DNA of 64,000 nucleotides, from NCBI GenBank assembly GCA_964457335.1, contig CAYWGD010000027.1, positions 5,603 to 69,602 of the forward strand. The letters are read 5' to 3'. The notes below the pieces were generated by a model that did not search any database, was not told the origin of the DNA, and saw nothing but the letters and a program-made list of their open reading frames with translations. Every line of letters begins with the position of its first letter. Positions within the stretch are counted from its first letter, which is position 1. Source of the DNA: CAJBVW01 sp964457335 (GTDB taxonomy: Bacteria > Myxococcota_A > UBA796 > SXON01). This document shows positions 24,039-33,042 of the stretch, one piece after another. Made by a program: the position numbers and the translations under genes.

Positions 24039-27000
24039 CTACTGGCCGGGCTTCATCACCTGGAACTCGCGGTGGTTCGCGAACTCGAAGAAGGCGCCCA
24101 TCCCCGCCTCCTCGATCGCGCGCTGCAGGTTGAGGTAGGTCCGGAACGCGGACTCGTAGCGGGACCAGGCGCGGCGGTACTCGGCGGACGCCTTGGTGGC
24201 GAGCGCGGTCATGCCGGCGAGGTCCGCCTTGCCGAGGTCGCCGGCGGTCATCGACTCGGCCTTCTCGGCGAGCTTGCGCGCGGACTCCCCCTCGGACCAC
24301 TTGCGGTCGCAGTGGGCGTACTCGTCCTGCAGGTCCTTGAACGCGGACGCGGCCTTCAGCCCGCGGCTGGACGACTTCCCGTCCACGTGGAGCCGGCGCT
24401 GGTGCCAGGCGTGCTCGTAGGACTCCTGCATCTGGCCGCGCGTCTCCGCGGTGCGGGCCATGGCCGCCCGGAGCTTGGCGAGCGAGGCGTCGAGGGCCCC
24501 GTCGGGCGGCGCGCTCTGCCCGCGCTCCAGGCTGCGCAGCGACAGTGCGTCGAGCAGGCCGATGTTGTCCTTCGTGCGCTGGTACTCCTGCTGGAACACG
24601 TGGGAGGGGAGCTCGCCGCAGGTCTCGAGGTGCCGGAGCTTCTTGCGCTGGAAGTCGAGGTCCTTGCGGATCGTGCTGGTGAGCGCGGGGCCACGCTCCC
24701 CCTCCACGAGCCGCTGGTCCCAGCGCGCGATGCGCAGCTCGAGGTCGAGCTGGCCCTGCAGCCCGGTCAGGTACGGGTCGCCGTCGACGGCGGCGTGGAA
24801 CTGCGCGCCCAGGCTCGTGACGCCGTGCAGGTGCGCGCCGCCGCCCAGGGTGTGGATGATGTCGAGCGCGTACTGGCCCTCGCGGGACACCCAGTCGGCG
24901 AGCGCGCGGCGCTGGGCGTCGCGGTCGCGGCCCGCGCGCTTCAGCAGGCCCTGGATGCGCTCCAGGCCGTCGAAGGCGTGGATCGTGTGGCTGTTCATGC
25001 CCACGCGCTGCCGCGCGTCGGGGCCCGTCACCGCCTCGATCACGTCGTCGATCTGCTTCTCGCCGAACCCGGCCTGGATGCGGTAGGTCCCCTTGTTGCT
25101 GCCCTTCTCGGAGCCGCCGTGGTCCCCGGCGCGGCCGTACACGCTCTTGGCGAGGCCCTTCTTCACGTCGCCCAGGTTCGAGCCCTGCACGACCGACTCG
25201 GTCTGGTACAGGTTGGCGCCCTCGTTCACCTGGAAGCCGGTGAGCCCGTGCTTGCGGCTGTAGTCGCCGCCGAGCGGGATGGACACGGACGAGCCGTACG
25301 CGCCCCAGTCCGTCTCGGTGCGCTTGCCGTCCAGCGTGGACACGCTGCTGCCGGTCGTGCTGCTGCTGCCCATCGCGATGCCGAGGATCGAGAGGCTGCG
25401 GTGGGTCGTGTCGGCCTGGGACTCGCTCTCGCCCACGAGCGTCCAGCCGTTCCGGACCAGCGGCAATTGTCCGTGCTTCTGGAGGTTCTCGAAGGCCCGG
25501 CGGCCCATCGGGTTCGAGAGGTCGAACTCGACCGTGCGGCTCTCGGAGGTCTGCCGGCTCTTCCCGAGCCCGCCGCCGATGCCGTAGGCCGAGATGCCCC
25601 CCGACACGCTGGCCAGCACCTTGTCGCCGACCTCGACGCGCACGCGGTCGCCCGCGGCGCGCGTGACGGTGGAGTAGTCGGTCAGCTCGGCGCTCGCGCC
25701 CACGGACACGGACGCGGGGCCGGCCTTCATGCTCCCGCCGAGGCTGCCGCCGAGGCCGACCTCCTGGGTGGCGGACTCGCCCTCGCGCATGCGCAGCGCG
25801 TCCGCGGCCGAGGTCACGGACACGTCGCGGTCGGGGTTCTCGAAGAAGGCCTTCGCCGCGGCCTCGGTGTCGAAGAGGCGCGTGCGCGTGGAGAGCGTGC
25901 GCACGCTGCCGCCGACGCTGCCGCTCGTGGACTTCCCCTTCTGGCCGTAGGAGCCCTTCACGCCCATCTTGAAGCTCACGACGATCTGCCAGCGGCCGTC
26001 GCGGAGCCGCGCGGGCTCGGTCAGCTCGAGGCTCGCCTCGCCCCCGAGCGAGACCGACTTCTTGCCCGACGTGAGCGTGCCCTCGACGCTCGCGGCGGTG
26101 GTCGTGTCGGTGTGCTGGGCGCTGCCGCTCACGCTCTTCGAGGAGGTGACCTCCCCGTCGTGGTCCTTCGTGGCGGTGGACCAGCCCCCCTCCAGCTTGT
26201 TGTCCTTCCCGTCCCAGGTGCCGGAGACGGTGTTGCTCTTCGTCGTCTCCTCCCCGCGCGCGTCCTTCGTCTTCGTGTCACGGGTCGCCGAGGCGCCGTA
26301 GACCTGGTCGCCGGCAGTCATCGAGACGGTGTCGGTGCGCTCGCGGCCGATCTCGTCGGTGGAGGTGCGGGACACTTCGGAGCCGTGGACGATCCGGCCG
26401 TCCTCGCGGCGGCTCACGGACTGGCTCGCGCCGTAGGTGTCGTCGCCCTCCTTGTGCTGGGCGCCGACCTTCGCGGAGCCGGTCACCTTCTCACCGAACG
26501 TGATGTCGCCACCGGCGCTCGCGGTCGTGCGGGCGTCGCCTTCGGCCGACTTGACCTCGAGCCCCGTCCCGACGCTGCCCTTCCCCGTGCTCGCGGAGAC
26601 CTTCACGTCCCCGTCCCGCCCGGCGATCGTGACGTCGCCCGAGGCCGCCTTGACCGCGGGCCCCGTGCCCGCCGTGCTCGTCGCGCCCGGCCGCCCCGGC
26701 CCCGCCGGCGCCGGCGCGCCGGCCTGCGTGTCCGTCCACTTCGGGCCCCCGCCCCCGCCGCCCGCGATCGCCTCCAGGCGCGCGTCGGACACGAGCCCCC
26801 AGGGGTCCATCGCGTAGTCGGAGAGCGACTCCCGGCCGGTGAGGATCGCGACCCAGCGGCGCACGTCGGGCGAGGCCTTCGACGTGTCGAAGATGGCCTC
26901 GAGGTACTTGAATTCCTGCGTGAAGGCGCCGAAGGTCGTGAGCTGGGCGGCGATGATCTTCGCCTGCGCCACCGCCGCGTCGCCCTTCGCGGAGGACGCG

Positions 27001-27683
27001 CCGGCGGCGAGGATCCGGACGAGATCCGCCGCGTCGAGCAGGGGCGTGAACTGCTCGACCACCTTCAGGACGTACTCGTCGAAGCGCAGCTGGCCGGCGG
27101 CGGGGAGGGGGAACGGCCCGACGGCCATCCCGCCCGCGGCGTGCGGCGCGAGCGCCTTGCCGGCGTCGCGGCGCCAGCCGGGCATCGCGGCGGCGATGGC
27201 CTCCGCGTGCTTCAGGAGCATCGTGAAGCGGAGGTCCGTGGCGAGCGCGGGGTTCTTCTCCAGCGCGTCGTGGAGCACGCCCTCGAGGCCCTCGTAGGCG
27301 ACATCCGCCGGGTGGTAGAGGAACAGCTCCTCGCCGAGGGCGATCGGGTCGGTGGGGACGGCGCGGAAGGGCTGCGTGTCGCCGCGCGCCTGGGCGGCGT
27401 GCACCTGCTCGAGGCGCGTGAAGGTGGCGGCGAGGCGGCCCGGGGCGGCGAAGAGCTCCCCCTGGCCTTGCCCCGACTCGACCCAGTACCCGGCGTCCCC
27501 GTAGTCCACCGCGGCGGCGACGTCCGGGCCGTCCGAGGCCGTGCCGCCCCCGCCCTTCCCGAGCTTCTGGTTGGCGTAGGCGTTCCCACGTGGCTGTCGG
27601 CTCGGCGCGCCCGTGCCGGTGCCGGTGTCCGACGTGCGGCGGGGCTTCGACGGGCCCTGGGCGGGCAACCTGCTCTTCGGCAT
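24039..27683 (-). CDS. 1214-residue protein of unknown function with a long Ser/Gly/Thr-rich beta region
   Basis: No signal peptide or membrane segment. A basic Gly-rich head (1-60) leads to a helical domain (about 60-305), then a Gly/Pro linker (306-345). Residues about 345-870 are strongly repetitive and beta-like with alternating Ser/Thr/Gly/Val (GDVTIAGRDGDVKVSASTGK, SVSGSAQHTDTTTAASVEG), and the last ~330 residues are helical (FQRKKLRHLETCGELPSHVF). I do not recognise a family. The layout resembles giant myxobacterial proteins linked to contractile injection or surface delivery, but no tail, chaperone or toxin gene is adjacent, so that is only a suggestion. It lies between two redox-related operons and is transcribed from its own promoter region (27684-27773). 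Confidence 0.75.
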   Translation of the reverse strand: MPKSRLPAQGPSKPRRTSDTGTGTGAPSRQPRGNAYANQKLGKGGGGTASDGPDVAAAVDYGDAGYWVESGQGQGELFAAPGRLAATFTRLEQVHAAQARGDTQPFRAVPTDPIALGEELFLYHPADVAYEGLEGVLHDALEKNPALATDLRFTMLLKHAEAIAAAMPGWRRDAGKALAPHAAGGMAVGPFPLPAAGQLRFDEYVLKVVEQFTPLLDAADLVRILAAGASSAKGDAAVAQAKIIAAQLTTFGAFTQEFKYLEAIFDTSKASPDVRRWVAILTGRESLSDYAMDPWGLVSDARLEAIAGGGGGGPKWTDTQAGAPAPAGPGRPGATSTAGTGPAVKAASGDVTIAGRDGDVKVSASTGKGSVGTGLEVKSAEGDARTTASAGGDITFGEKVTGSAKVGAQHKEGDDTYGASQSVSRREDGRIVHGSEVSRTSTDEIGRERTDTVSMTAGDQVYGASATRDTKTKDARGEETTKSNTVSGTWDGKDNKLEGGWSTATKDHDGEVTSSKSVSGSAQHTDTTTAASVEGTLTSGKKSVSLGGEASLELTEPARLRDGRWQIVVSFKMGVKGSYGQKGKSTSGSVGGSVRTLSTRTRLFDTEAAAKAFFENPDRDVSVTSAADALRMREGESATQEVGLGGSLGGSMKAGPASVSVGASAELTDYSTVTRAAGDRVRVEVGDKVLASVSGGISAYGIGGGLGKSRQTSESRTVEFDLSNPMGRRAFENLQKHGQLPLVRNGWTLVGESESQADTTHRSLSILGIAMGSSSTTGSSVSTLDGKRTETDWGAYGSSVSIPLGGDYSRKHGLTGFQVNEGANLYQTESVVQGSNLGDVKKGLAKSVYGRAGDHGGSEKGSNKGTYRIQAGFGEKQIDDVIEAVTGPDARQRVGMNSHTIHAFDGLERIQGLLKRAGRDRDAQRRALADWVSREGQYALDIIHTLGGGAHLHGVTSLGAQFHAAVDGDPYLTGLQGQLDLELRIARWDQRLVEGERGPALTSTIRKDLDFQRKKLRHLETCGELPSHVFQQEYQRTKDNIGLLDALSLRSLERGQSAPPDGALDASLAKLRAAMARTAETRGQMQESYEHAWHQRRLHVDGKSSSRGLKAASAFKDLQDEYAHCDRKWSEGESARKLAEKAESMTAGDLGKADLAGMTALATKASAEYRRAWSRYESAFRTYLNLQRAIEEAGMGAFFEFANHREFQVMKPGQ

Positions 27684-27773
27684 CCGAGGACCCTCCGGCT
27701 GGCGCGTCGCGCGCGCGTCGCCGAGTCTACACGAGCCGGAGGTTCCATCGGACCTGACAGTCCGGTGAGGGGA

Positions 27774-29093
27774 TCACTCGGGCGCGAGCGGCAATGTCAG
27801 CCGCACGGCCGTGCCACCCATCGGCGATGCCGCCAGGACGCAGTCCCCGCCGTGCCGCCGGGCCACCTCGCGCGCGAACGGCAGGCCGAGACCGAGCCCC
27901 TCGGCGTCGTCCCGCCGCGAGCGGCCCGATCGCGCGAACCGAGCGAACATCGCCTCCCGCTCGTGCGCGGGGACGCCGGGCCCGGCGTCGTGGACCTCGA
28001 AGACCGCGGCGTTCGCGGTCGCGCCCACGCGCAGCTCCACGGCCGCGCCGGGGGCGTGCCGCGCGACGTTCCGGAGCAGGTTCGCGAGCGCGAGCTCCAG
28101 CAGCGCGAGGTTGGCCTCCACGGACGGATCCTCCCCCACGACGAGGCGCGCCGTGCACCCCGCCGCGTCGAGCCCCGCCTTCTCGGCCGCGAGCGCCCGC
28201 GCCGCCACCTCGCCGGCGTGCGCGACCTCCCGGGCGAGCGCCGCCTCGCCCGCGTCGAGCCGCGCGAAGGCCGTGAGCGCCTGCACGATGCGCCGGAGCC
28301 GCTCGGCCTCCTCGCGCGTCGAGACGAGCACGTCCCGCAGCTCCGCGGCGCCGCGCTCCCGTCGCAACGCGACGTCCAGCTCCCCGAGCATCGCGGCCAC
28401 GGGTGTGCGGAGCTCGTGCGCCGCCTCCGCGGTGAAGCGGGCCTGCGTGGCGCCCGCGGCGTCGAGCCGGTCGAGGAGCCCGTTCACGGCGAGCAGGAGC
28501 GACCGGATCTCGGCCGGGCCGTCGGTCGTCAGGCGCCGCCCCTGCCCGAGCCCGAGGACACCCTCCGCCTCGGCGCGGGCCCGGTCGATGGGCGCGAACG
28601 CGGCCCGCACCGACCGCACCAGCGCGATCGACGCGACGGCCGCGACGACCGCGGCGAAGCCCCCGTAGGCGAGGGCGAAGGTCCCGATGCTCCGGGCGAG
28701 CGTCACCCGGCGGGCGCTCGCGGCCACGACCGCGTGGTGGTCCTCGTCGCCGACCTCCATCTCCACGGGGAGGAGGAGCAGCCGCCGATCGTCGGCGTCC
28801 AGGTACGTCGGGCGCTCCCGGTCGATCACGTCCTCCACCACGCCGGCGGGCACGCGGGGGTCGCCCGGGCGGGGCACCCAGGTCTCGATGGGCGAGCGGC
28901 TGTGCTCCGCCTCCCACTCGTCCCCGGTCTCGGGGTGGAGGTGGCCGTGGGCCGCGACGAGCAGCGCCTGGTCGAGCCCCTCGCGGGCCCGGTGGTGCAG
29001 CGCGCCGCCCGTCCCGAGCCCCACGAGCACGAGGCTCCCGAGCAGGATCGCGGCGCCTTCGCGCGCGACCCGCCGCGCCGCGGAGCCGCTCAC
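27774..29093 (-). CDS. Sensor histidine kinase
   Basis: A 439-residue membrane kinase. TM1 is at about 15-32 and a ~100-residue periplasmic sensor with many His (HGHLHPETGDEWEAEHS, GDEDHHAVV) follows. TM2 is at about 137-160, then a HAMP-like linker, the H-box AEAAHELRTPVAAM with His 226, N-box LLRNVARHA and G-boxes VHDAGPGV and GLGLGL. GTG start overlaps the response regulator stop (GTGA). The preceding heme-binding protein and the His-rich sensor suggest a heme, metal or redox signal; the ligand is inferred only. Confidence 0.93.
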   Translation of the reverse strand: MSGSAARRVAREGAAILLGSLVLVGLGTGGALHHRAREGLDQALLVAAHGHLHPETGDEWEAEHSRSPIETWVPRPGDPRVPAGVVEDVIDRERPTYLDADDRRLLLLPVEMEVGDEDHHAVVAASARRVTLARSIGTFALAYGGFAAVVAAVASIALVRSVRAAFAPIDRARAEAEGVLGLGQGRRLTTDGPAEIRSLLLAVNGLLDRLDAAGATQARFTAEAAHELRTPVAAMLGELDVALRRERGAAELRDVLVSTREEAERLRRIVQALTAFARLDAGEAALAREVAHAGEVAARALAAEKAGLDAAGCTARLVVGEDPSVEANLALLELALANLLRNVARHAPGAAVELRVGATANAAVFEVHDAGPGVPAHEREAMFARFARSGRSRRDDAEGLGLGLPFAREVARRHGGDCVLAASPMGGTAVRLTLPLAPE

Positions 29094-29761
29094 CGGGGCC
29101 GATCCTCCAGCACGTAGCCGACGCCCCGCACCGTGTGGATCAGCGGCCGGTCCGCGCCCTTGTCGACCTTGGCCCGGAGGTAGCTGACGTACACGTCCAC
29201 GGTGTTCGTCCCCGGGTCGTGCGTGGTGTCCCACACCGCCTCGAGGAGCCGCGTGCGGCCGAGGACACGCCCGGCGTTCTCGGCGAGGTAGCGCAAGAGA
29301 TCGAACTCCCGGGCCGTGAGGCGGATCTCGCGCTCCCCGCGGTACACGCGGCGGGCCGCGGGGTCGATCCGGAGGTCGGCGACCTCGACGACGTCGCTGC
29401 CCGGGCGGCGTCGCGTCACCGCGGCGATGCGCGCGAGGAGCTCCTCGAAGGCGAAGGGCTTCACGAGGTAGTCGTCCGCGCCGCCGCTGAGCCCCTCGAC
29501 GCGCTCCTCCACGCGGTCGCGCGCGGTGAGGCAGATGGCGGGGAGGTCCACCTTGCGGCGCCGCAGCTCGCGCACGAGCGAGAGGCCGTCCCCGTCGGGC
29601 AGCATCCGGTCGACGAGCAGCAGGTCGTAGTCGGCGGCGTCCACCGCCGACCGCGCGGCGGCGAGGTCGACCGCCACGTCCACGCGGTGGCCCTCCTCCC
29701 CGAGCCCGCGCGCGAGGAAGCCGGCGATCTTGCGCTCGTCCTCGACGACCAGGATCCTCAT
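29090..29761 (-). CDS. OmpR-family response regulator
   Basis: A 223-residue regulator. The receiver domain has acidic pocket ED (8-9), phosphoacceptor Asp 51 in LLVDRMLP and Lys in YLVKPF. The DNA-binding domain is a PhoB-type winged helix (LTAREFDLLRYLAENAG, wing HTVRGVGYVL). The start overlaps the stop of the heme-binding gene (ATGA) and the stop overlaps the kinase start, so three genes form one coupled operon. It is the natural candidate to bind the duplicated blocks at 30231-30280 and 23964-24014; TTCCAAT repeats about 11 bp apart in the former fit OmpR-type tandem sites. Confidence 0.94.
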   Translation of the reverse strand: MRILVVEDERKIAGFLARGLGEEGHRVDVAVDLAAARSAVDAADYDLLLVDRMLPDGDGLSLVRELRRRKVDLPAICLTARDRVEERVEGLSGGADDYLVKPFAFEELLARIAAVTRRRPGSDVVEVADLRIDPAARRVYRGEREIRLTAREFDLLRYLAENAGRVLGRTRLLEAVWDTTHDPGTNTVDVYVSYLRAKVDKGADRPLIHTVRGVGYVLEDRPR

Positions 29762-30195
29762 CGGCCCTCGGAGCCGAACGTAGCCTGGAGGCCGGCGATC
29801 AGGGCGGCGCGCTCCGCGTCCGTGAGCCGCGCGTGCCCGTGCATCCACGTGTAGATCGGCATCGGCATCTCGCCCTCCTGCATCGCCTCCGCGGCCTCGC
29901 CGGCCTCGTCCTGCGGGCGGTCCCACTCCGACACGTTGAGCTTCCCGCGCCCCTCCTCCACGTCGTGCTGGACGAGCCAGGACACGGGCGCGACGTGGCT
30001 GTACCAGGGCCACTCGGTCTGGTTGCTGTGGCAGTCGGCGCAGGCGCGCCCGAAGAGCTCGCGGGTCTTCGGGCTGTCCCACGTCGGCTCGGCGCGCACG
30101 GCGGGGTTGGTGTGCGCCCGCCCGTAGGGCACGAGCTGCGCGAGGAGGAGGAGGGCCGCGAGGCCCGCGCCGATGCGGAGGATCCAGGTTTTCAT
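29758..30195 (-). CDS. Heme-binding domain protein (Haem_bd type)
   Basis: A 145-residue exported or anchored protein: a leader with hydrophobic core ILRIGAGLAALLLLAQLV, then the signature ACADCHSNQTEWPWYSHVAP of the Haem_bd family, with CxxCH for covalent heme and the invariant WPWYS. The remaining helices carry MPMPIYTWMH, whose Met/His could be the distal heme ligand. It is first in an operon with a response regulator and histidine kinase, so it may sense or report a redox or heme state. The upstream block 30231-30280 is shared with the ApbE operon. Confidence 0.9.
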   Translation of the reverse strand: MKTWILRIGAGLAALLLLAQLVPYGRAHTNPAVRAEPTWDSPKTRELFGRACADCHSNQTEWPWYSHVAPVSWLVQHDVEEGRGKLNVSEWDRPQDEAGEAAEAMQEGEMPMPIYTWMHGHARLTDAERAALIAGLQATFGSEGR

Positions 30196-30230
30196 AACGA
30201 CTCCCTACGAGGGGAAGGTCATCCGGCGCG

Positions 30231-30280
30231 GTTGGGGCTCCGATGGACCAACATTGGAAGTTGATTGGAACCGCGCTCCG
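30231..30280 (-). promoter_or_regulatory. Conserved upstream block of the heme/two-component operon
   Basis: The plus strand begins GTTGGGGCTCCGATGGACCA and ends GCGCTCCG. Read on the minus strand it holds TTCCAAT twice, 11 bp apart, then GTCCATC. It starts 36 bases before the ATG of the heme-binding gene and aligns with 23964-24014. Confidence 0.65.
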
Positions 30281-30290
30281 GGGGGCCCTG

Positions 30291-31442
30291 CTATCCGAAC
30301 GCCAGCCACTCCGGGCGCAGGAGCAGCACGCCGCCGAGCGCCGCCATCACGAGCCCCGCGGCCGCCTTGAGGAGGCGCCCCCCGCGCTGCTGCAGCCGCG
30401 TCCGCCGCAGCGTCGCGACCGCGATCGACACGAGCACCGCGTCGTCGAAGATGTACCCGAGGTCGTAGAGCGCGAGGTAGGCGTAGTGGGCGCCCCTTGA
30501 CAGCGGGTGGCGCGCGAGGACGTGGGTGTACACGGCCGGGAGACCCGCGGTGCAGAGGAGCTCGACCGCGTTCACCAGCAGCGCGAGGGCGGCGGCCCCC
30601 GCGGCGGCGGCCCCGAGCGAGCCCGCCCGCGAGACGGCGCGGGACCGCTCCATGATCACGGGCTTCCACCGGTCGGGGATGGCCAGCGTGAAGCCGCCCC
30701 GCCGCGAGAGCGCGTCCCGCAGGTTCACCGCCCCGATGCCGAGCGCGATCGCGCCGAGGACCGCCTGCACCGCGCGGGACAGGCCGAGGAGCGAGAACAC
30801 CGAGAGCCACGCGGCCATGAACGCGTAGTACACGAGCCCGCTCATCAGGACGAAGGTCCCCGCGACCACGAGGATCGCGGCGCGGTCCTCCATCCGGACG
30901 AGAACGGAGAGCAGGAACAGGAGCACCCACGTCGCGCAGGGGTTCAGGCCGTCGACGAGCCCGAGCGCCAGCGTGAACAGGGGCAGGCCCAGCCGGGCGG
31001 GGTCCAGCGGCCCGAGGAGCGGCACGTCCACGCGGGTGGGCGCGCCGTCGGCGACGGCGTCCGCGCAGGGCTCGGCCACCTCGCACAGCTCGCCCGCGCC
31101 CTGGTCCGAGGCGGGCTCCCTCCCGTCGAGGAGCGCCACGAGCCGGGCGCCGGTCGTCGTGGCGTCCACGAAGCCCACGACGAGCTCGTCCCCCACGAGG
31201 AAGCTCGGGACGCCGGGCACCTCGACCCCGTGCTCCGTGGAGAGCCGCTCGAGCTCCGTCCGCGCCGCCGGCGACGCCGCCACGTCGTGGTACGCCACCT
31301 CGAGCCCAGGCCGCTCGGCGGCGAGCTCGTCGAGGAAGCGCTCGGCCTCCGCGCAGCGCGGGCAGCCGGGGCGGACCCACGCGTCGACGTCCGCCGCGAG
31401 CGCGCTCGCGGCGACGATCACGCCCACGAAGGCGGAGACCAT
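30291..31442 (-). CDS. Glutaredoxin/thioredoxin-like domain fused to a DsbD/CcdA-like membrane protein
   Basis: A 383-residue protein. After an N-terminal signal (MVSAFVGVIVAASALA) comes a small redox domain (residues about 17-110) with CPRC in VRPGCPRCAEAERFL and a cis-Pro in VPGVPSFLVGD. A Cys pair (GELCEVAEPCAD) follows, then about six to seven membrane helices starting with LVDGLNPCATWVLLFLL. The NPC motif and a later Cys (AVELLCTAGL) are the pair expected of DsbD/CcdA electron carriers. It should move reducing power across the inner membrane to the periplasmic redox domain. The palindrome 31476-31493 lies 34 bp upstream of its start. Confidence 0.85.
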   Translation of the reverse strand: MVSAFVGVIVAASALAADVDAWVRPGCPRCAEAERFLDELAAERPGLEVAYHDVAASPAARTELERLSTEHGVEVPGVPSFLVGDELVVGFVDATTTGARLVALLDGREPASDQGAGELCEVAEPCADAVADGAPTRVDVPLLGPLDPARLGLPLFTLALGLVDGLNPCATWVLLFLLSVLVRMEDRAAILVVAGTFVLMSGLVYYAFMAAWLSVFSLLGLSRAVQAVLGAIALGIGAVNLRDALSRRGGFTLAIPDRWKPVIMERSRAVSRAGSLGAAAAGAAALALLVNAVELLCTAGLPAVYTHVLARHPLSRGAHYAYLALYDLGYIFDDAVLVSIAVATLRRTRLQQRGGRLLKAAAGLVMAALGGVLLLRPEWLAFG

Positions 31443-31475
31443 CCCCCAACCTGCGCACCCGGGGGTGATACGGCC

Positions 31476-31493
31476 GATACACCGGGATGTATC
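31476..31493. promoter_or_regulatory. GATACA-N6-TGTATC palindrome
   Basis: GATACA (31476-31481), CCGGGA, TGTATC (31488-31493), upstream of the redox membrane gene and overlapping the stop of the gene ending at 31492. Related sites are at 36099-36126, 36258-36275 and 37253-37267. Confidence 0.55.
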
Positions 31494-33021
31494 AGCTGCC
31501 CGCCTCCTCCTTCGGCAGCTCGCCGATCACCCCGAAGGCGTACCACCAGCCGGTGACCTCGGACCGCCGGAACACCACGGTGCGCGGGCGGTCCTCCAGG
31601 GTGTAGGAGATCGTGCCCTCCTTCCGCGCCTGGATGTCGTCGAACGCCTTCTCCACCACGGGGCCGAGCTCGCCCGCGCGCAAGAACAGCTTCTCCGTGT
31701 CGCTGTGCAGCGCGAGCCGCTCGTCGGCGCCGAACGCGTAGAACACCGTGTCCTCGCCGAGGCCCATCTCCTCCTCCAGCTGCTCGCTCAGCCGGTCGAG
31801 GTACACCGACGCGCCGATCACGCCCTCGACCGCCCCGTCGGGCCCCTTCACCGGGACCGCGACCACGCCCACGCTCGCGCCCGTGGACTTGCTCACGACC
31901 AGGTCCCCCACGACCGTCTCGCCCCGCAGGGCGCGCTGGAAGTACGGGCGATCGCTCAGGTTCGCGTCCGTCCGCCCGGCCTCGAGCGTCCAGTACGAGC
32001 CGTCGGGCTCGGCGTACCAGTACACCCCGGGCAGGTTCGTCTCCCCGGCCGTCTCGAGCAGCGGCTCGATCCGCGCCCAGTCGCCCGATCGCACGCCCTC
32101 ACTGTCCGCGAGCAGGGAGAAGTCGTCCGCGATGGCGCGGACGTGCCCGTCCGCCAGCGCGATGAGCGCGGAGAGGCCGATCTCGGCGCTCACGGGGAGC
32201 GCCGGCATCGCGTAGCGGATCTCCGGCGGGCCGCTGCTCGTGACGGCGACGCGCCACTCGGTGCCGTAGAGGCCGACCGTCGTCCACCGGACCCGCTTCG
32301 TCACGGGCGTCCCGAACCCGCGCCCGAGGAACTCGTACTCGCCCGTCCCCGTGGGCTCCTCCGCCATCCGCTCGCCGACCGCGAGCAGGTCCGGGTACGG
32401 CTGGTACAGCGGGTCGGTGAGGAGGTTGCGGCCGATCTCCTCCGGGTCGGGGTCGTAGAGCTGGTAGCCGTCGGGCTGCATCACGAAGACCTCGAGCCCG
32501 GTCGTGCCGATCACCGTCGCGATCGCGTGCACGACGAGGCTCGCCGGGCGGAGGAGCAGGTTGGCGGCCCCGAGGAACGTGCCGTCCTCGTCGTACACGG
32601 GGTGGAGGAGCGTGACGGTCTCGAAGCCCTCGACGGAGGTGTACGCCTCCGAGAGGACGGGCCGTCGCCCCTCTGCCAGCGCCCGGAAGTGCCCCTGCCC
32701 GCTCACGTCCTTCCCCTCCGAGCCGCTGAAGGCCGACGGGGTCACCGTGACCAGGACGCCCTCGGCGTTGGTCGCGGAGCAGACGACCGCGTACGTGAGC
32801 TCCTCGCAGAGCGCCGCGAGCCGCTCGTGGGCCGCCGCCCCCGAGAGCCCCGTGCGCCCGAGGTCCGCCGCGGCCTCGGCGACGGCGGCGTCCGCCTCCC
32901 GGAGCGTCCGGTCGATGGCCCCGGCCGCGCCCTCCAGCGTCGCCTGCGCCTCGTCGCCCGCCGCTCGCGCCGTCCCCGTCGCCAGCAGCAGCACGACGGC
33001 GGCTCGTCCCAATCCGCGCAT
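31492..33021 (-). CDS. Secreted double-Cache sensor-domain protein (paralogue 2)
   Basis: A 509-residue exported protein. The signal peptide (MRGLGRAAVVLLLATGTARA) precedes a long helix and two Cache-type folds. The first (about 60-250) has VSGQGHFRALAEGRRPVLSE and LLHPVYDEDGTFLGAANLLL; the second (about 310-480) has LSDRPYFQRALRGETVVGDL and VPVKGPDGAVEGVIGASVYL. There is no HAMP, kinase, methyl-accepting or GGDEF domain, so it is a free periplasmic ligand-binding protein rather than a complete receptor. It is a tandem paralogue of the next gene upstream and last in an operon headed by a TRAP solute-binding protein. ATG at 33021 chosen because it begins the signal. Confidence 0.8.
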   Translation of the reverse strand: MRGLGRAAVVLLLATGTARAAGDEAQATLEGAAGAIDRTLREADAAVAEAAADLGRTGLSGAAAHERLAALCEELTYAVVCSATNAEGVLVTVTPSAFSGSEGKDVSGQGHFRALAEGRRPVLSEAYTSVEGFETVTLLHPVYDEDGTFLGAANLLLRPASLVVHAIATVIGTTGLEVFVMQPDGYQLYDPDPEEIGRNLLTDPLYQPYPDLLAVGERMAEEPTGTGEYEFLGRGFGTPVTKRVRWTTVGLYGTEWRVAVTSSGPPEIRYAMPALPVSAEIGLSALIALADGHVRAIADDFSLLADSEGVRSGDWARIEPLLETAGETNLPGVYWYAEPDGSYWTLEAGRTDANLSDRPYFQRALRGETVVGDLVVSKSTGASVGVVAVPVKGPDGAVEGVIGASVYLDRLSEQLEEEMGLGEDTVFYAFGADERLALHSDTEKLFLRAGELGPVVEKAFDDIQARKEGTISYTLEDRPRTVVFRRSEVTGWWYAFGVIGELPKEEAGS

Positions 33022-33042
33022 GTGCACCCCCAACCCTACGTG

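Noticed and set aside
23930..29120. Very long open frame on the plus strand opposite the 1214-residue gene and the kinase
   Set aside because: Its product is Arg/Ala/Gly/Leu-rich without domain character, while the minus strand encodes recognisable proteins with proper starts; long antisense frames are expected at this GC content.
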